Positions 1-6,877 of a stretch of 15,380 bases of DNA are shown here, in pieces. A program made the translations under genes and the position numbers. Each line of letters starts with the position of its first letter. Position 1 is the stretch's first letter. Under the pieces are notes generated by a model. The model made no database searches and was not told the origin of the DNA. It worked only from the letters and a program-made list of their open reading frames with translations. The stretch comes from UBA2160 sp964588665 (GTDB lineage: Bacteria > Chloroflexota > Dehalococcoidia > Lucifugimonadales > UBA1123). Location of the stretch: NCBI GenBank assembly GCA_964588665.1, contig CAZPQQ010000076.1, positions 1 to 15,380 of the forward strand, read 5' to 3'.

Positions 1-914
1 CGCCAGGCTACATGGACGATCGAGGTCTGTCCTTCGATCGGCTGAAAGCAGTGAATCCCGGCTTGGTCTACGTATCCATCAGTCCGTTCGGCCGCGGCGG
101 CCCCAAGGGACATCTCAAGGGCGGAGACCTGGTTGGATGGGCGGCCAGCGGTTACATGTTCACCACCGGTTGGACGTGGCATCAGCCAACACGTCCGTGG
201 GCTCGTCAAGCTTCCCAGGCAGGATGCCTGTACGCCGTGAGCGCCGCGCTGGCCGCAACATACCGACGTTGGAGTTCGGGCGAAGGGCAGCACGTGGACA
301 TATCGCTGCAACAGTCAGTAGCGTCTCAGGTTGAACACGACGTTTCGTTCTACGTCGGCGACAACATCGTCTCGGGCCGCCGAAACAACGACCACGTAAA
401 CGGGTTCGGCGGTACGAAAGTCATCCAATGCAAAGACGGCTGGGTCCACATTAACGTTGGCTGGAGTCCCAGAGGGAACGCCATCGTGGAGTGGATGGCC
501 GAGGAAGAGATGGCAGGCGACTTGACCGACGAGAAGTGGCAGGACGCCAAGTATCGCCGTGCCAACGTCGACCACGTGGTGGAGGTGGTCACTGCTTGGG
601 CCATGACCAAAACCAAATCTCAATTCTTCCACCAAGGACAGAGCAGGGGACTCGAGTGCGCGCCTCTAAACTCAGTGTCGGAAGTTTTCGCAGACCCGCA
701 GCTCGAGAGCAGAGAGTACTGGGTGGACGTGGAACACACTGACCTTAGCCGCGAATTCAAGTACCCGGGCGCTCCATATCAATTCTCGAAAACTCCATGG
801 TCCATGCGCCGGCGGGCGCCGCTCGTCGGCGAAGACAACGTCGCGATATTCGTGGATGAGCTCGCGCTCTCGAAGTCCGAGATGACGGTGTTGGCGGAAG
901 AAGGCGTGATCTAG
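1..914 (+). CDS. CaiB/BaiF-type class III CoA-transferase, 5' truncated by window edge; lacks the usual catalytic Asp
   Basis: This is the C-terminal three quarters (about 304 residues) of a class III CoA-transferase-like protein. The reading frame is open to the left edge: the first codons give PGY, matching the family's N(F)RPG segment, so about 100 N-terminal residues lie outside. Family signatures follow: the LVYVSISPFGRGGP segment, a helix ending in AATYRRWSSGEGQHVDIS, and a C-terminal APLVGEDN motif. Active members carry an Asp five residues before a Leu-His/Tyr pair; here that site reads ASQAGCLY and Ser (codon 213-215) replaces it, with no acidic residue nearby. The next gene has the Asp, and only 31 nt separate the two. 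By analogy with two-subunit CaiB enzymes such as benzylsuccinate CoA-transferase, this may be a non-catalytic partner subunit. The family assignment is firm; the substrate is unknown. Confidence 0.9.
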   Translation, partial: PGYMDDRGLSFDRLKAVNPGLVYVSISPFGRGGPKGHLKGGDLVGWAASGYMFTTGWTWHQPTRPWARQASQAGCLYAVSAALAATYRRWSSGEGQHVDISLQQSVASQVEHDVSFYVGDNIVSGRRNNDHVNGFGGTKVIQCKDGWVHINVGWSPRGNAIVEWMAEEEMAGDLTDEKWQDAKYRRANVDHVVEVVTAWAMTKTKSQFFHQGQSRGLECAPLNSVSEVFADPQLESREYWVDVEHTDLSREFKYPGAPYQFSKTPWSMRRRAPLVGEDNVAIFVDELALSKSEMTVLAEEGVI

Positions 915-945
915 TCTGATTCAGTTCAGGAACCCGGAGGACATT

Positions 946-2175
946 ATGACAGGACCTTTGAACGGCGTCCGCATTACCGATTTCACGTGGGTGGTCGCTG
1001 GTCCATTCTGCACGAAGACGTTGGCGGACATGGGCGCCGAATCCATAAAGATAGAGGCGCGCATCAGGCCGGATGGGATGCGCGGTTACGTCAACCGATA
1101 CAACGACCTAGACAAACCGTTCCCATACGGAACATTCGACAACTTCAATCGCAGCAAGCTGGGTGTGTCGGTTAACGCCCGCGATCCCCAGGGATTGGCG
1201 CTGATCAAGGATTTGATAGCCGTGAGCGACGTCGTCGTGGAAAACTTCCGGGGCGGCGTGCTTCAGAGTTGGGGGCTGACATATGAAGAGATGCGGAAAG
1301 CTCGCCCAGACATCATCTACATCAGCCTCTCGGGCTACGGTCAGACCGGCCCGTACGCGACCTACGCGTCGCACTACCATATCGCCCAGGCCATGCCCGG
1401 CTTCACGCAACTGACCGGCACAGGCGAAGACGGCGACACTCCGGTTGTCACGGGCGCCTACGGAGACACGACCTCTGGATTGCATGCAGCCGCTGCGATA
1501 TTGATGGCTCTCGAGTACAGGAACAAGACCGGCTTGGGCCAGTACATCGACGCTTCCCAGCTCACGTCTATGGCGCACGTCATGGGCTCCGCGTATCTGG
1601 AGTATTCCGCCAACGGCGTCGAGCCGCGAGCCAACGGGAACCGGCTTTCTCATCCTGCGGCTTCGGTTGAAGGAGTGTTTTCCTGTCAGGGTGAAGAGAG
1701 ATGGGTGGCCGTCGGTGTCTACACCGAGGACGAATGGCAAGCGCTCTGTGTGGCCATAGAACGGCCCGAGCTCCTGGCCGACCCGCGATTCGCCCTGGTT
1801 TCCAACCGCGTGGAGAACTGGAGTGAATTGGAAGCCGAGGTGCAGAAATGGACCCAACAGCGTACCGCTGAAGACGCCATGGACGCCCTTCAAGCTGCTG
1901 GAATCGGCGCGTCGGTCGTGGAGAACATCCAAGACCTGATGGATCGCGACGAGCAGATGGCCCATCGCGAACACTATGTGGACGCATGGCATCCTGACCG
2001 AGAAGTCGGCACTCTGAGAATCGAGGGCATTGTGCCGAAATTCTCAGCAGGCAACGGAGAGGTGCGCCGCGCGGCTCCGATGATCGGCGAACACAACGAC
2101 TACGTGTTCAGCGAGGTCCTTGGGTTGGAAAGCGGCAGGATGGACGAGCTCCAAGAGGCCGGCATCTTTTTCTAG
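946..2175 (+). CDS. CaiB/BaiF-type class III CoA-transferase, complete
   Basis: A 409-residue protein of the usual family length, expected to move CoA from an acyl-CoA donor to a free carboxylic acid in the cytoplasm. The CoA-binding N-terminus reads VVAGPFCTKTLADMGAESIK (residues 16-35), followed by KLGVSVN (71-77), ENFRGGVL (99-106) and YISLSGYGQTGPY (125-137). The nucleophilic Asp is D174 in AYGDTTSGLH, with the second domain after it. GGAGG (936-940) sits 5 nt before the ATG. The gene follows the Asp-less paralogue by 31 nt and precedes three crotonases, so the group probably activates an acid to its CoA ester and then hydrates or isomerises it. Acid and donor cannot be named from sequence alone. 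Confidence 0.93.
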   Translation: MTGPLNGVRITDFTWVVAGPFCTKTLADMGAESIKIEARIRPDGMRGYVNRYNDLDKPFPYGTFDNFNRSKLGVSVNARDPQGLALIKDLIAVSDVVVENFRGGVLQSWGLTYEEMRKARPDIIYISLSGYGQTGPYATYASHYHIAQAMPGFTQLTGTGEDGDTPVVTGAYGDTTSGLHAAAAILMALEYRNKTGLGQYIDASQLTSMAHVMGSAYLEYSANGVEPRANGNRLSHPAASVEGVFSCQGEERWVAVGVYTEDEWQALCVAIERPELLADPRFALVSNRVENWSELEAEVQKWTQQRTAEDAMDALQAAGIGASVVENIQDLMDRDEQMAHREHYVDAWHPDREVGTLRIEGIVPKFSAGNGEVRRAAPMIGEHNDYVFSEVLGLESGRMDELQEAGIFF

Positions 2176-2230
2176 GTCCGAGTTGCGCAAGCCCTTCAGT
2201 GAGGGTGACGTTCGCGACAGCGAACTGACT

Positions 2231-2246
2231 TACGGCCAAGCCGTAG
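2231..2246 (+). other. Small hairpin between the CoA-transferase and crotonase copy 1
   Basis: TACGGC (2231-2236) and GCCGTA (2240-2245) form a perfect 6-bp stem with a CAA loop, extendable by one U-G pair. It lies 55 nt after the CoA-transferase stop and about 40 nt before the crotonase start. It is too small and lacks a U-tract to call a terminator; it could be an mRNA processing or stability element. Confidence 0.25.
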
Positions 2247-2262
2247 CAGGATCACAGAAACG

Positions 2263-3099
2263 TTGCGGGTGTTTAGGAGGCAACTTGGATTACGAAAACA
2301 TCATCTACGAAAAAAACAACACATCGCCTACATCACCATAAACCGGCCCGAGCGCCGCAACGCCATCAGTCCTCCGACTCAGGTTGAGCTCTGGGATGCT
2401 CTGATCGATTTCAAGAACGACCCGGATAGCTGGGTCGTCGTCCTAACTGGCGCCGGCGACCATGCGTTCTCGGCCGGCAACGACCTGAAGTGGAGAGGCG
2501 AGCATCCTGACGAAACGCTGCCATGGGGACCAAATTACCAGTCCGACCCCGAGCGCATCGGGACAGCCGGGGCGTTGCCAACCGAGATCTGGAAGCCGAT
2601 GATCGCGGCCGTCAACGGATACGCGGTCGGCGGCGGGATGGAGATGACCCTTCACTGCGACGTCGTCATCGCCTCAGAGCACGCACAGTTTGGAGTGCCG
2701 GAAGTGCGAAACGTGGGCGGGCTGCCCTCGGGAGGCGGAATCTTCCGGCTGCCCCGACAACTGCCCTATAAGGTTGCGATGTGGATGCTGCTAAGCGGCC
2801 AATACATGTCCGCTCAGTACATGCACAATGTCGGTTACGTAAACGAAGTCGTGCCGCACGAAAAGCTCATGGAGACGGCGGAGGCGTACGCTCGCCTGTT
2901 GACCGCGAATCCACCCATCGGCGTGCAGACGTCCAAAGAGGTTGCCCTCCGCAGCCTGGATCTGCCCTTGGACCATCCCCGGACCGCGTGGGAGTATCTG
3001 TGGGAGGGAACCACCGCCAAGATGCGAAACTCGGAGGACGCCCAAGAATCCCGACGAGCGTGGCTAGAGAAGCGGCCGCCGGTGTTCCATAACAGGTAA
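2263..3099 (+). CDS. Enoyl-CoA hydratase/isomerase (crotonase), copy 1, with an N-terminal frameshift at an A7 run
   Basis: A crotonase-fold protein of about 271 residues if the frame is repaired. The body carries oxyanion-hole motif SAGNDLKW, the GGGMEM helix start, and AQFGVPEV. Glu120 and Glu140 (copy 3 numbering) match the two catalytic glutamates of mitochondrial enoyl-CoA hydratase, so hydratase activity is plausible. The start is odd. The conserved RBS points to TTG 2285, whose frame ends at TAA 2339-2341. Relative to copies 2 and 3 one base is missing at the A7 run 2310-2316; one extra A gives EKKQHIAYITINRPER, a good match. Uninterrupted translation needs the poor in-frame TTG at 2263, which reads through the RBS and gives an unrelated N-terminus. 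It may be a sequencing error, a slippage-dependent gene or an early pseudogene; no other lesion is visible. Confidence 0.75.
   Translation: MRVFRRQLGLRKHHLRKKQHIAYITINRPERRNAISPPTQVELWDALIDFKNDPDSWVVVLTGAGDHAFSAGNDLKWRGEHPDETLPWGPNYQSDPERIGTAGALPTEIWKPMIAAVNGYAVGGGMEMTLHCDVVIASEHAQFGVPEVRNVGGLPSGGGIFRLPRQLPYKVAMWMLLSGQYMSAQYMHNVGYVNEVVPHEKLMETAEAYARLLTANPPIGVQTSKEVALRSLDLPLDHPRTAWEYLWEGTTAKMRNSEDAQESRRAWLEKRPPVFHNR
2275..2280 (+). promoter_or_regulatory. Ribosome-binding site AGGAGG of crotonase copy 1; points to a TTG start at 2285
   Basis: The ten bases AGGAGGCAAC recur exactly before the ATG of copies 2 and 3. In copy 1 the next codon is TTG (2285), followed by codons for DYENIIYEK, which align with MAYENIIYEK of copy 3. 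This places the ancestral start at 2285, in a frame different from the body of copy 1. Confidence 0.7.
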
Positions 3100-3248
3100 C
3101 CGAACATCGGGGACGGAGTCGACGCGTCACGAAGTGTGCTGCCGTCTGCAACAGTCGTTGGCGCCCTCTGGATTCGTGAGGACCGTAGGGATCACGATAA
3201 ACGGATCACTGGCAGGCGCCGCGGGCCGTGACAACGTCTGCACAGCCC

Positions 3249-3326
3249 GACTACGTGTTCGGCGGATTCCGGGAACTGAATAGCGCCCGAGTGGACGAAC
3301 TCAGATAGACGGGGGTTTTCTTCTGG
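3249..3326 (+). pseudogene. Remnant of a CaiB-type CoA-transferase C-terminus
   Basis: Read in one frame, 3249-3326 gives DYVFGGFRELNSARVDELR, then TAG, then TGVFFW. The intact CoA-transferase at 946-2175 ends DYVFSEVLGLESGRMDELQ-EAGIFF-stop. The spacing is identical without gaps. DYVF, the Ser-x-Arg-x-Asp-Glu-Leu core and the final G-x-F-F are shared. The remnant has gained an in-frame stop (3306-3308) and its original stop position reads TGG (3324-3326). It lies 110 bp before crotonase copy 2, just as the intact gene lies before copy 1. The simplest reading is that a CaiB-crotonase pair was duplicated and this CaiB copy then eroded. Confidence 0.75.
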
Positions 3327-3426
3327 ACCCCCGGCCGTGCAGTTCGACGAGATGCCACGATGGTCTCGATAGCGTTTGCCGGACGATCGGACCGAACCAG
3401 AAGCAACCCAAACCGCGCCCGTATTC

Positions 3427-3432
3427 AGGAGG
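3427..3432 (+). promoter_or_regulatory. Ribosome-binding site of crotonase copy 2
   Basis: AGGAGG, followed by CAAC and the ATG at 3437. The ten-base block is identical in all three crotonase leaders. Confidence 0.8.
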
Positions 3433-3436
3433 CAAC

Positions 3437-4252
3437 ATGGCGTACGAAGACATCATCTACGAAAAAAGAAACCACATCGCCTACATCACCATCAACCGTC
3501 CCGAACGTCTGAACGCCATCAGCCCACCTACTCAGATCGAGATTTGGGATGCGCTGATCGATTTCAAGAACGACGACGACAGTTGGGTCGTAATCATGAC
3601 CGGAACGGGAGACCGCGCGTTCTCGGCCGGGCATGACCTGAAGTGGGGGAACGAGCATCCGGGCGAGTCGCCTAATTGGGGACACAACTACCAATCGGAC
3701 CCCGAAAGGATTGGACTTGCCGGCGCGTTGCCGACCGAAATCTGGAAGCCGATGATTGCGGCGGTCAACGGCTACGCCGCCGGCGGCGGGATGGAGATGA
3801 CCCTCCATGCCGACATCATAATAGCGTCCGAGCACGCCCAGTTCGGCGTACCGGAGATACGGAACGTGGGCGGGTTGCCCGGAGCCGGAGGCATCTTCCG
3901 GCTGCCAAGACAAGTGCCTTACAAAGTAGCGATGTGGATGCTGCTCAGCGGCCAGTACTTGTCTGCCGACTACTTGCACAACGTCGGCTACGTCAACGAA
4001 GTCGTTCCGCACGAGAAACTCATGGAGACCGCCGAGGCGTACGCTCGCCTGTTGACCGCGAATCCACCCATCGGCGTGCAGACCTCCAAAGAAGTCGCCC
4101 TTCGAAGCCTGGACCTTCCGCTGGACCATCCCCGGACCGCCTGGGAGTATCTGTGGGAGGGGACCACCGCCAAGATGCGAAACTCAGAGGACTCCCAAGA
4201 ATCCCGGCGCGCATGGCTTGAGAAGCGACCGCCAGTGTTCCATAACAGGTAG
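3437..4252 (+). CDS. Enoyl-CoA hydratase/isomerase (crotonase), copy 2
   Basis: An intact 271-residue crotonase, a typical length for the family. The order is an N-terminal beta segment (HIAYITINRPERLNAI), oxyanion motif SAGHDLKW (residues 63-70), GGGMEM with Glu120, AQFGVPEI with Glu140, and the C-terminal trimerisation-type helices ending KRPPVFHNR. Both catalytic glutamates of true hydratases are present. The residue after the oxyanion Gly is His66 (Asn in copy 1, Ala in copy 3), and the loop at 71-93 also differs, so the acyl group handled may differ between copies. It shares a run of 50 identical bases with copy 1 (4034-4083). It is probably co-transcribed with its neighbours. The CoA substrate is unknown. 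Confidence 0.92.
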   Translation: MAYEDIIYEKRNHIAYITINRPERLNAISPPTQIEIWDALIDFKNDDDSWVVIMTGTGDRAFSAGHDLKWGNEHPGESPNWGHNYQSDPERIGLAGALPTEIWKPMIAAVNGYAAGGGMEMTLHADIIIASEHAQFGVPEIRNVGGLPGAGGIFRLPRQVPYKVAMWMLLSGQYLSADYLHNVGYVNEVVPHEKLMETAEAYARLLTANPPIGVQTSKEVALRSLDLPLDHPRTAWEYLWEGTTAKMRNSEDSQESRRAWLEKRPPVFHNR

Positions 4253-4430
4253 CCGCAACTCAACTGATGTCGCTGAGTCTGCTGCCTTGTTCGAGTAGAC
4301 GAATTCTTGAAGCACAGCGACATGGTGCAGCCCTCAAAAATCTGATCATTCGACTGGACGCCGAGGTATCGGCTGAAGGGTTGTCGTTCGATCCAGGGGA
4401 CTTGGCGGCAACCCGAAGCAGTCCATACGC

Positions 4431-4436
4431 AGGAGG
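4431..4436 (+). promoter_or_regulatory. Ribosome-binding site of crotonase copy 3; sets the start at 4441
   Basis: AGGAGG-CAAC-ATG, the same block as in copies 1 and 2. The frame is open upstream to 4267, but alignment with copy 2 and this RBS make the ATG at 4441 the start. Confidence 0.85.
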
Positions 4437-4440
4437 CAAC

Positions 4441-5256
4441 ATGGCGTACGAAAACATCATATACGAAAAGAAAAACCACATAGCCTATCTCACGTTCAAT
4501 CGCCCAGAGCGCCGAAACGCCATCAGCCCGCCTACGCAGATCGAGATATGGGACGCGCTGAACGATTTCCGGAACGACGACGATAGTTGGGTCGTCATCT
4601 TGACCGGAACGGGTGACCAGGCGTTTTGCGCGGGCGCCGACCTGAAATGGAATACGGAGAATCCCGACGAGTCCCCGCCCTGGGAATCGGACTACCAGTC
4701 TGACATCAACCGAATTGGCCCGGCGGGCGCGCTTCCGACGGAGATCTGGAAGCCGATGATTGCAGCTGTCAACGGATTCGCCGTAGGCGGCGGAATGGAG
4801 ATGACCCTCCATTGCGACATCGTTATCGCATCGGAGCACGCCCAGTTCGGCGTCCCTGAGGTCCGCAACGCTGGCGGTCTTCCCGGAGGCGGAGGCATAT
4901 TCCGTCTGCCGAGACAGGTGCCCTACAAAGTAGCGATGTGGATGCTGCTCAGCGGCCAGTACATGTCGGCCCAGTACATGCACCACGTTGGCTACGTGAA
5001 CGAAGTCGTGCCGCACGAGAAGCTCATGGAAACAGCCGAGTCATACGCGCGTCTGCTGACCGCGAACCCGCCGATTGGCGTTCAGACGTCGAAAGAGGTC
5101 GCTCTACGCAGCCTGGACCTGCCACTGGATCACCCCCGGACAGCGTGGGAGTACCTTTGGGAGGGAACCACCGCCAAGATGCGCAACTCCGAAGATGCCG
5201 TGGAATCCCGCCGAGCCTGGCTGGAGAAGCGACCGCCCGTGTTCCATAATAGGTAA
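4441..5256 (+). CDS. Enoyl-CoA hydratase/isomerase (crotonase), copy 3
   Basis: An intact 271-residue crotonase, the same length as copy 2. Oxyanion-hole motif CAGADLKW (residues 63-70) is the most canonical of the three copies. Glu120 (GGGMEM) and Glu140 (GVPEV) occupy the two catalytic positions, 20 residues apart as in mitochondrial enoyl-CoA hydratase. From about residue 161 (PYKVAMWMLLSGQY) onward the three proteins are nearly identical, although their codons differ, which indicates strong purifying selection on this part. It probably hydrates or isomerises an enoyl-CoA made downstream of the CoA-transferase step. It is the last gene of the cluster: a strong hairpin follows 27 nt after the stop. 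Confidence 0.93.
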   Translation: MAYENIIYEKKNHIAYLTFNRPERRNAISPPTQIEIWDALNDFRNDDDSWVVILTGTGDQAFCAGADLKWNTENPDESPPWESDYQSDINRIGPAGALPTEIWKPMIAAVNGFAVGGGMEMTLHCDIVIASEHAQFGVPEVRNAGGLPGGGGIFRLPRQVPYKVAMWMLLSGQYMSAQYMHHVGYVNEVVPHEKLMETAESYARLLTANPPIGVQTSKEVALRSLDLPLDHPRTAWEYLWEGTTAKMRNSEDAVESRRAWLEKRPPVFHNR

Positions 5257-5283
5257 CCGCGCCCCGACTGGTCCGACAGCATG

Positions 5284-5308
5284 CAGAGTTCGCCCCGTGC
5301 GAACTCTG
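5284..5308 (+). terminator. Perfect 10-bp hairpin after crotonase copy 3
   Basis: CAGAGTTCGC (5284-5293) pairs without mismatch with GCGAACTCTG (5299-5308) across a 5-nt CCCGT loop, 27 nt after the stop codon. No T-run follows on either strand, so it is not a textbook intrinsic terminator. It may act as a U-tract-independent terminator or as a 3'-end stabiliser. Confidence 0.55.
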
Positions 5309-5391
5309 TATCGCATCGCGGTGATATAGAACATCGAGTCCGTAGGCAGACTCACGTCCTGAATCAGCAGTTCGCATGATGGAGTCGCGAG

Positions 5392-5454
5392 CCTTCGACA
5401 AGCTCAGGCCGAACGGACTAAGGTTCTTTCCGTTCGTAGTGAGCCTGTCGAACC
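5392..5454. repeat. Palindromic intergenic repeat, head-to-head pair
   Basis: The left arm CCTTCGACAAGCTCAGGCCG (5392-5411) and the right arm centred on GTAGTGAGCCTGTCGAACC (5435-5453) are imperfect reverse complements around an 11-nt centre. Both arms belong to the CCTGAGCCTGTCGAAGG family that recurs at 12240, 12363, 12407 and 13569-13789. This copy lies between the convergent crotonase and Gfo/Idh/MocA genes, where a hairpin could end transcription from both sides. A short direct repeat AATTTGCGA (5473-5481 and 5493-5501) lies beside it. Confidence 0.75.
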
Positions 5455-5510
5455 ACCCCGACTCTTCGGTTTAATTTGCGATACGTGCACTGAATTTGCG
5501 ACTCTGGGCA

Positions 5511-6707
5511 CTAGGACAAACCATCCAGGTATGGGCCCAAGTCGACGACGGCGCCGTCGCGGTCGATCGACTCCTCGGCGCCCAGTGCGAGCGCCAGGCT
5601 GCGCATCCCAGCCATCACATCGGCAGTGGGAGGCTCGCCGCCGGAGACGGAATCCAGGAACGACCGAAGCAAGTGCTCATCGCCGCCTCCGTGCTCGTCC
5701 CGCAGCTCCTCTGGCAAGACGGTCGTCTGAGTCTCGCCGCCGACCGGTTCGACGACGATCGTGCCGTCGGCCTGGCTGGCCGTTACGACTCCGTGTTTCC
5801 CGACCAGCATGAACCGCCTTTCGTGGCGCTGGCCCGTCGTGATGAAGTTGAACGTGAGGCGGACGCCGTTCTCGTACGAAGCCATGACGGTCGCGTTGTC
5901 GATGACGTCTTTTTCGGCGTTGAAGGCGCAGGCGTCGTTGCCGAGGGCATCCGGATCGGCCCGTTCCGCGACCGTCGGGTACGTGTAGTTGTATGCGTCG
6001 GCTCGGTATGCCGCCGGGCAGGCGGGGGCCAAGTCGCAGTCTCGGCATCGAGTGGCCGCCTCCGGGTTGGCGACAAACGTATCCGTTCCGCCGATCGCGC
6101 TGACTTGCGTCGGCGTCGAGCCGACGATCCAGTTGATCACATCCAGAGCGTGGCACGCTTTGTGCACCAACAGCCCGCCGCTGTGTTTGCGAAAACGCTG
6201 CCACCGCCGGAAGAACGAGGCGCCGTGGTAGTACTCGATTGCCTCGGTGGCGCCGACCTGGACCAGCTCGCCGATGACGCCTGAGTCCACGATCTCTTTG
6301 AGGTGAACGAACATCGGCGCGTAACGCAGCATGAAACCGATCTGCACCACCTCGGGGGCGGCCCTGGCCCGACGTGTCATGTGACGGGCGTCTTCCAGCG
6401 TTGTCGCCATCGGCTTTTCGCAGATGACGTGCTTGCCTGCATCCAGGGCTTTGTCGAGCAACTCACGGTGTGTGAAATCCGGGGAGGCGATGATGACCGC
6501 GTCGACCAGCGGGTCATCGAGCAGGCCGTCGATGCCCTCGTAAGCATGGACGTCGCCGCCGAGGTCGTCGAGCGCGCTGCGTAAACGCGCGGCGTCCGGC
6601 TCTGCCAGGGCGACGAGTGTCGCACGGTCGGCGTTTCGCCGGATGTCCGGCCCGAAGAAGTACATACACCGCTGTCCGGCGCCGACGATGCCGAAGCCAA
6701 GCGGCAT
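5511..6707 (-). CDS. Gfo/Idh/MocA family NAD(P)-dependent oxidoreductase
   Basis: A 398-residue sugar- or cyclitol-type dehydrogenase. The N-terminal Rossmann domain starts GFGIVGAG (residues 4-11). The family's Glu-Lys-Pro motif is at 97-99 (CEKPMATT). The C-terminal domain carries the GGLLVHKACHALD segment (178-190) with the candidate catalytic His186. Cys221, Cys224 and Cys230 (CRDCDLAPAC) plus Cys260 could bind a metal; related family members have a similar RCxxC...CP cluster. I chose ATG 6707 over TTG 6767 because GAGAG lies 8 nt before it and the Rossmann strand begins five residues later. A 170-nt gap with a hairpin separates it from the flavoprotein gene upstream. The substrate is not predictable. 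Confidence 0.9.
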   Translation of the reverse strand: MPLGFGIVGAGQRCMYFFGPDIRRNADRATLVALAEPDAARLRSALDDLGGDVHAYEGIDGLLDDPLVDAVIIASPDFTHRELLDKALDAGKHVICEKPMATTLEDARHMTRRARAAPEVVQIGFMLRYAPMFVHLKEIVDSGVIGELVQVGATEAIEYYHGASFFRRWQRFRKHSGGLLVHKACHALDVINWIVGSTPTQVSAIGGTDTFVANPEAATRCRDCDLAPACPAAYRADAYNYTYPTVAERADPDALGNDACAFNAEKDVIDNATVMASYENGVRLTFNFITTGQRHERRFMLVGKHGVVTASQADGTIVVEPVGGETQTTVLPEELRDEHGGGDEHLLRSFLDSVSGGEPPTADVMAGMRSLALALGAEESIDRDGAVVDLGPYLDGLS

Positions 6708-6816
6708 GGCAATTCTCTCAATTCCCTTGCCCTGCGTTTCATCGGATGGGTGGCGCGGGCAATTCAATCTTCGCGGTTTTCGTCAAGCAGACCTGGTTCG
6801 GGGACGTTGGATCTGG

Positions 6817-6855
6817 CCCTCGGGGTGGTTCGCGGTTGACGCGCCGCCCCGAGGG
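6817..6855 (-). terminator. Strong GC-rich hairpin after the flavoprotein gene
   Basis: CCCTCGGGGTGG (6817-6828) pairs with CCGCCCCGAGGG (6844-6855), 12 bp with one G-U pair. An inner CGCG/CGCG stem (6831-6834 and 6840-6843) extends it. It begins 22 nt after the flavoprotein stop on the minus strand and has no following U-run. It probably separates the flavoprotein transcript from the Gfo/Idh/MocA gene. Confidence 0.55.
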
Positions 6856-6877
6856 ACTCTGTTAACGGGAGGTTATC

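Larger units (their letters stand above)
3100..3436. other. 337-bp gap between crotonase copies 1 and 2
   Basis: I see no intact gene here. The right half holds a decayed CaiB C-terminus (3249-3326) and then the leader of crotonase copy 2. Bases 3100-3248 align with nothing I recognise; they may be a more decayed part of the lost CoA-transferase gene. Confidence 0.5.

Noticed and set aside
1108..1992. 294-codon minus-strand open frame inside the CoA-transferase gene
   Set aside because: It is entirely antisense to a well-conserved gene and has no recognisable domain.
4292..4321. Possible second CaiB remnant (frame reading RVDEFLKH) before copy 3
   Set aside because: Only about half of 20 aligned bases match the intact gene and the flanks do not extend the match. 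Too weak to claim, though its position fits the duplication model.
4267..4440. N-terminal extension of crotonase copy 3
   Set aside because: The extra 58 codons precede a perfect AGGAGG-CAAC-ATG start shared with copy 2 and resemble no protein.
3988..5016. Long minus-strand open frame of 342 codons across crotonase copies 2 and 3
   Set aside because: It is the antisense shadow of two GC-rich paralogues and crosses their intergenic gap. It shows no family motif, and the plus-strand genes are unmistakable.
5496..6284. 262-codon plus-strand open frame opposite the Gfo/Idh/MocA gene
   Set aside because: It is an Arg/Val-rich shadow of the conserved minus-strand gene, with no domain.
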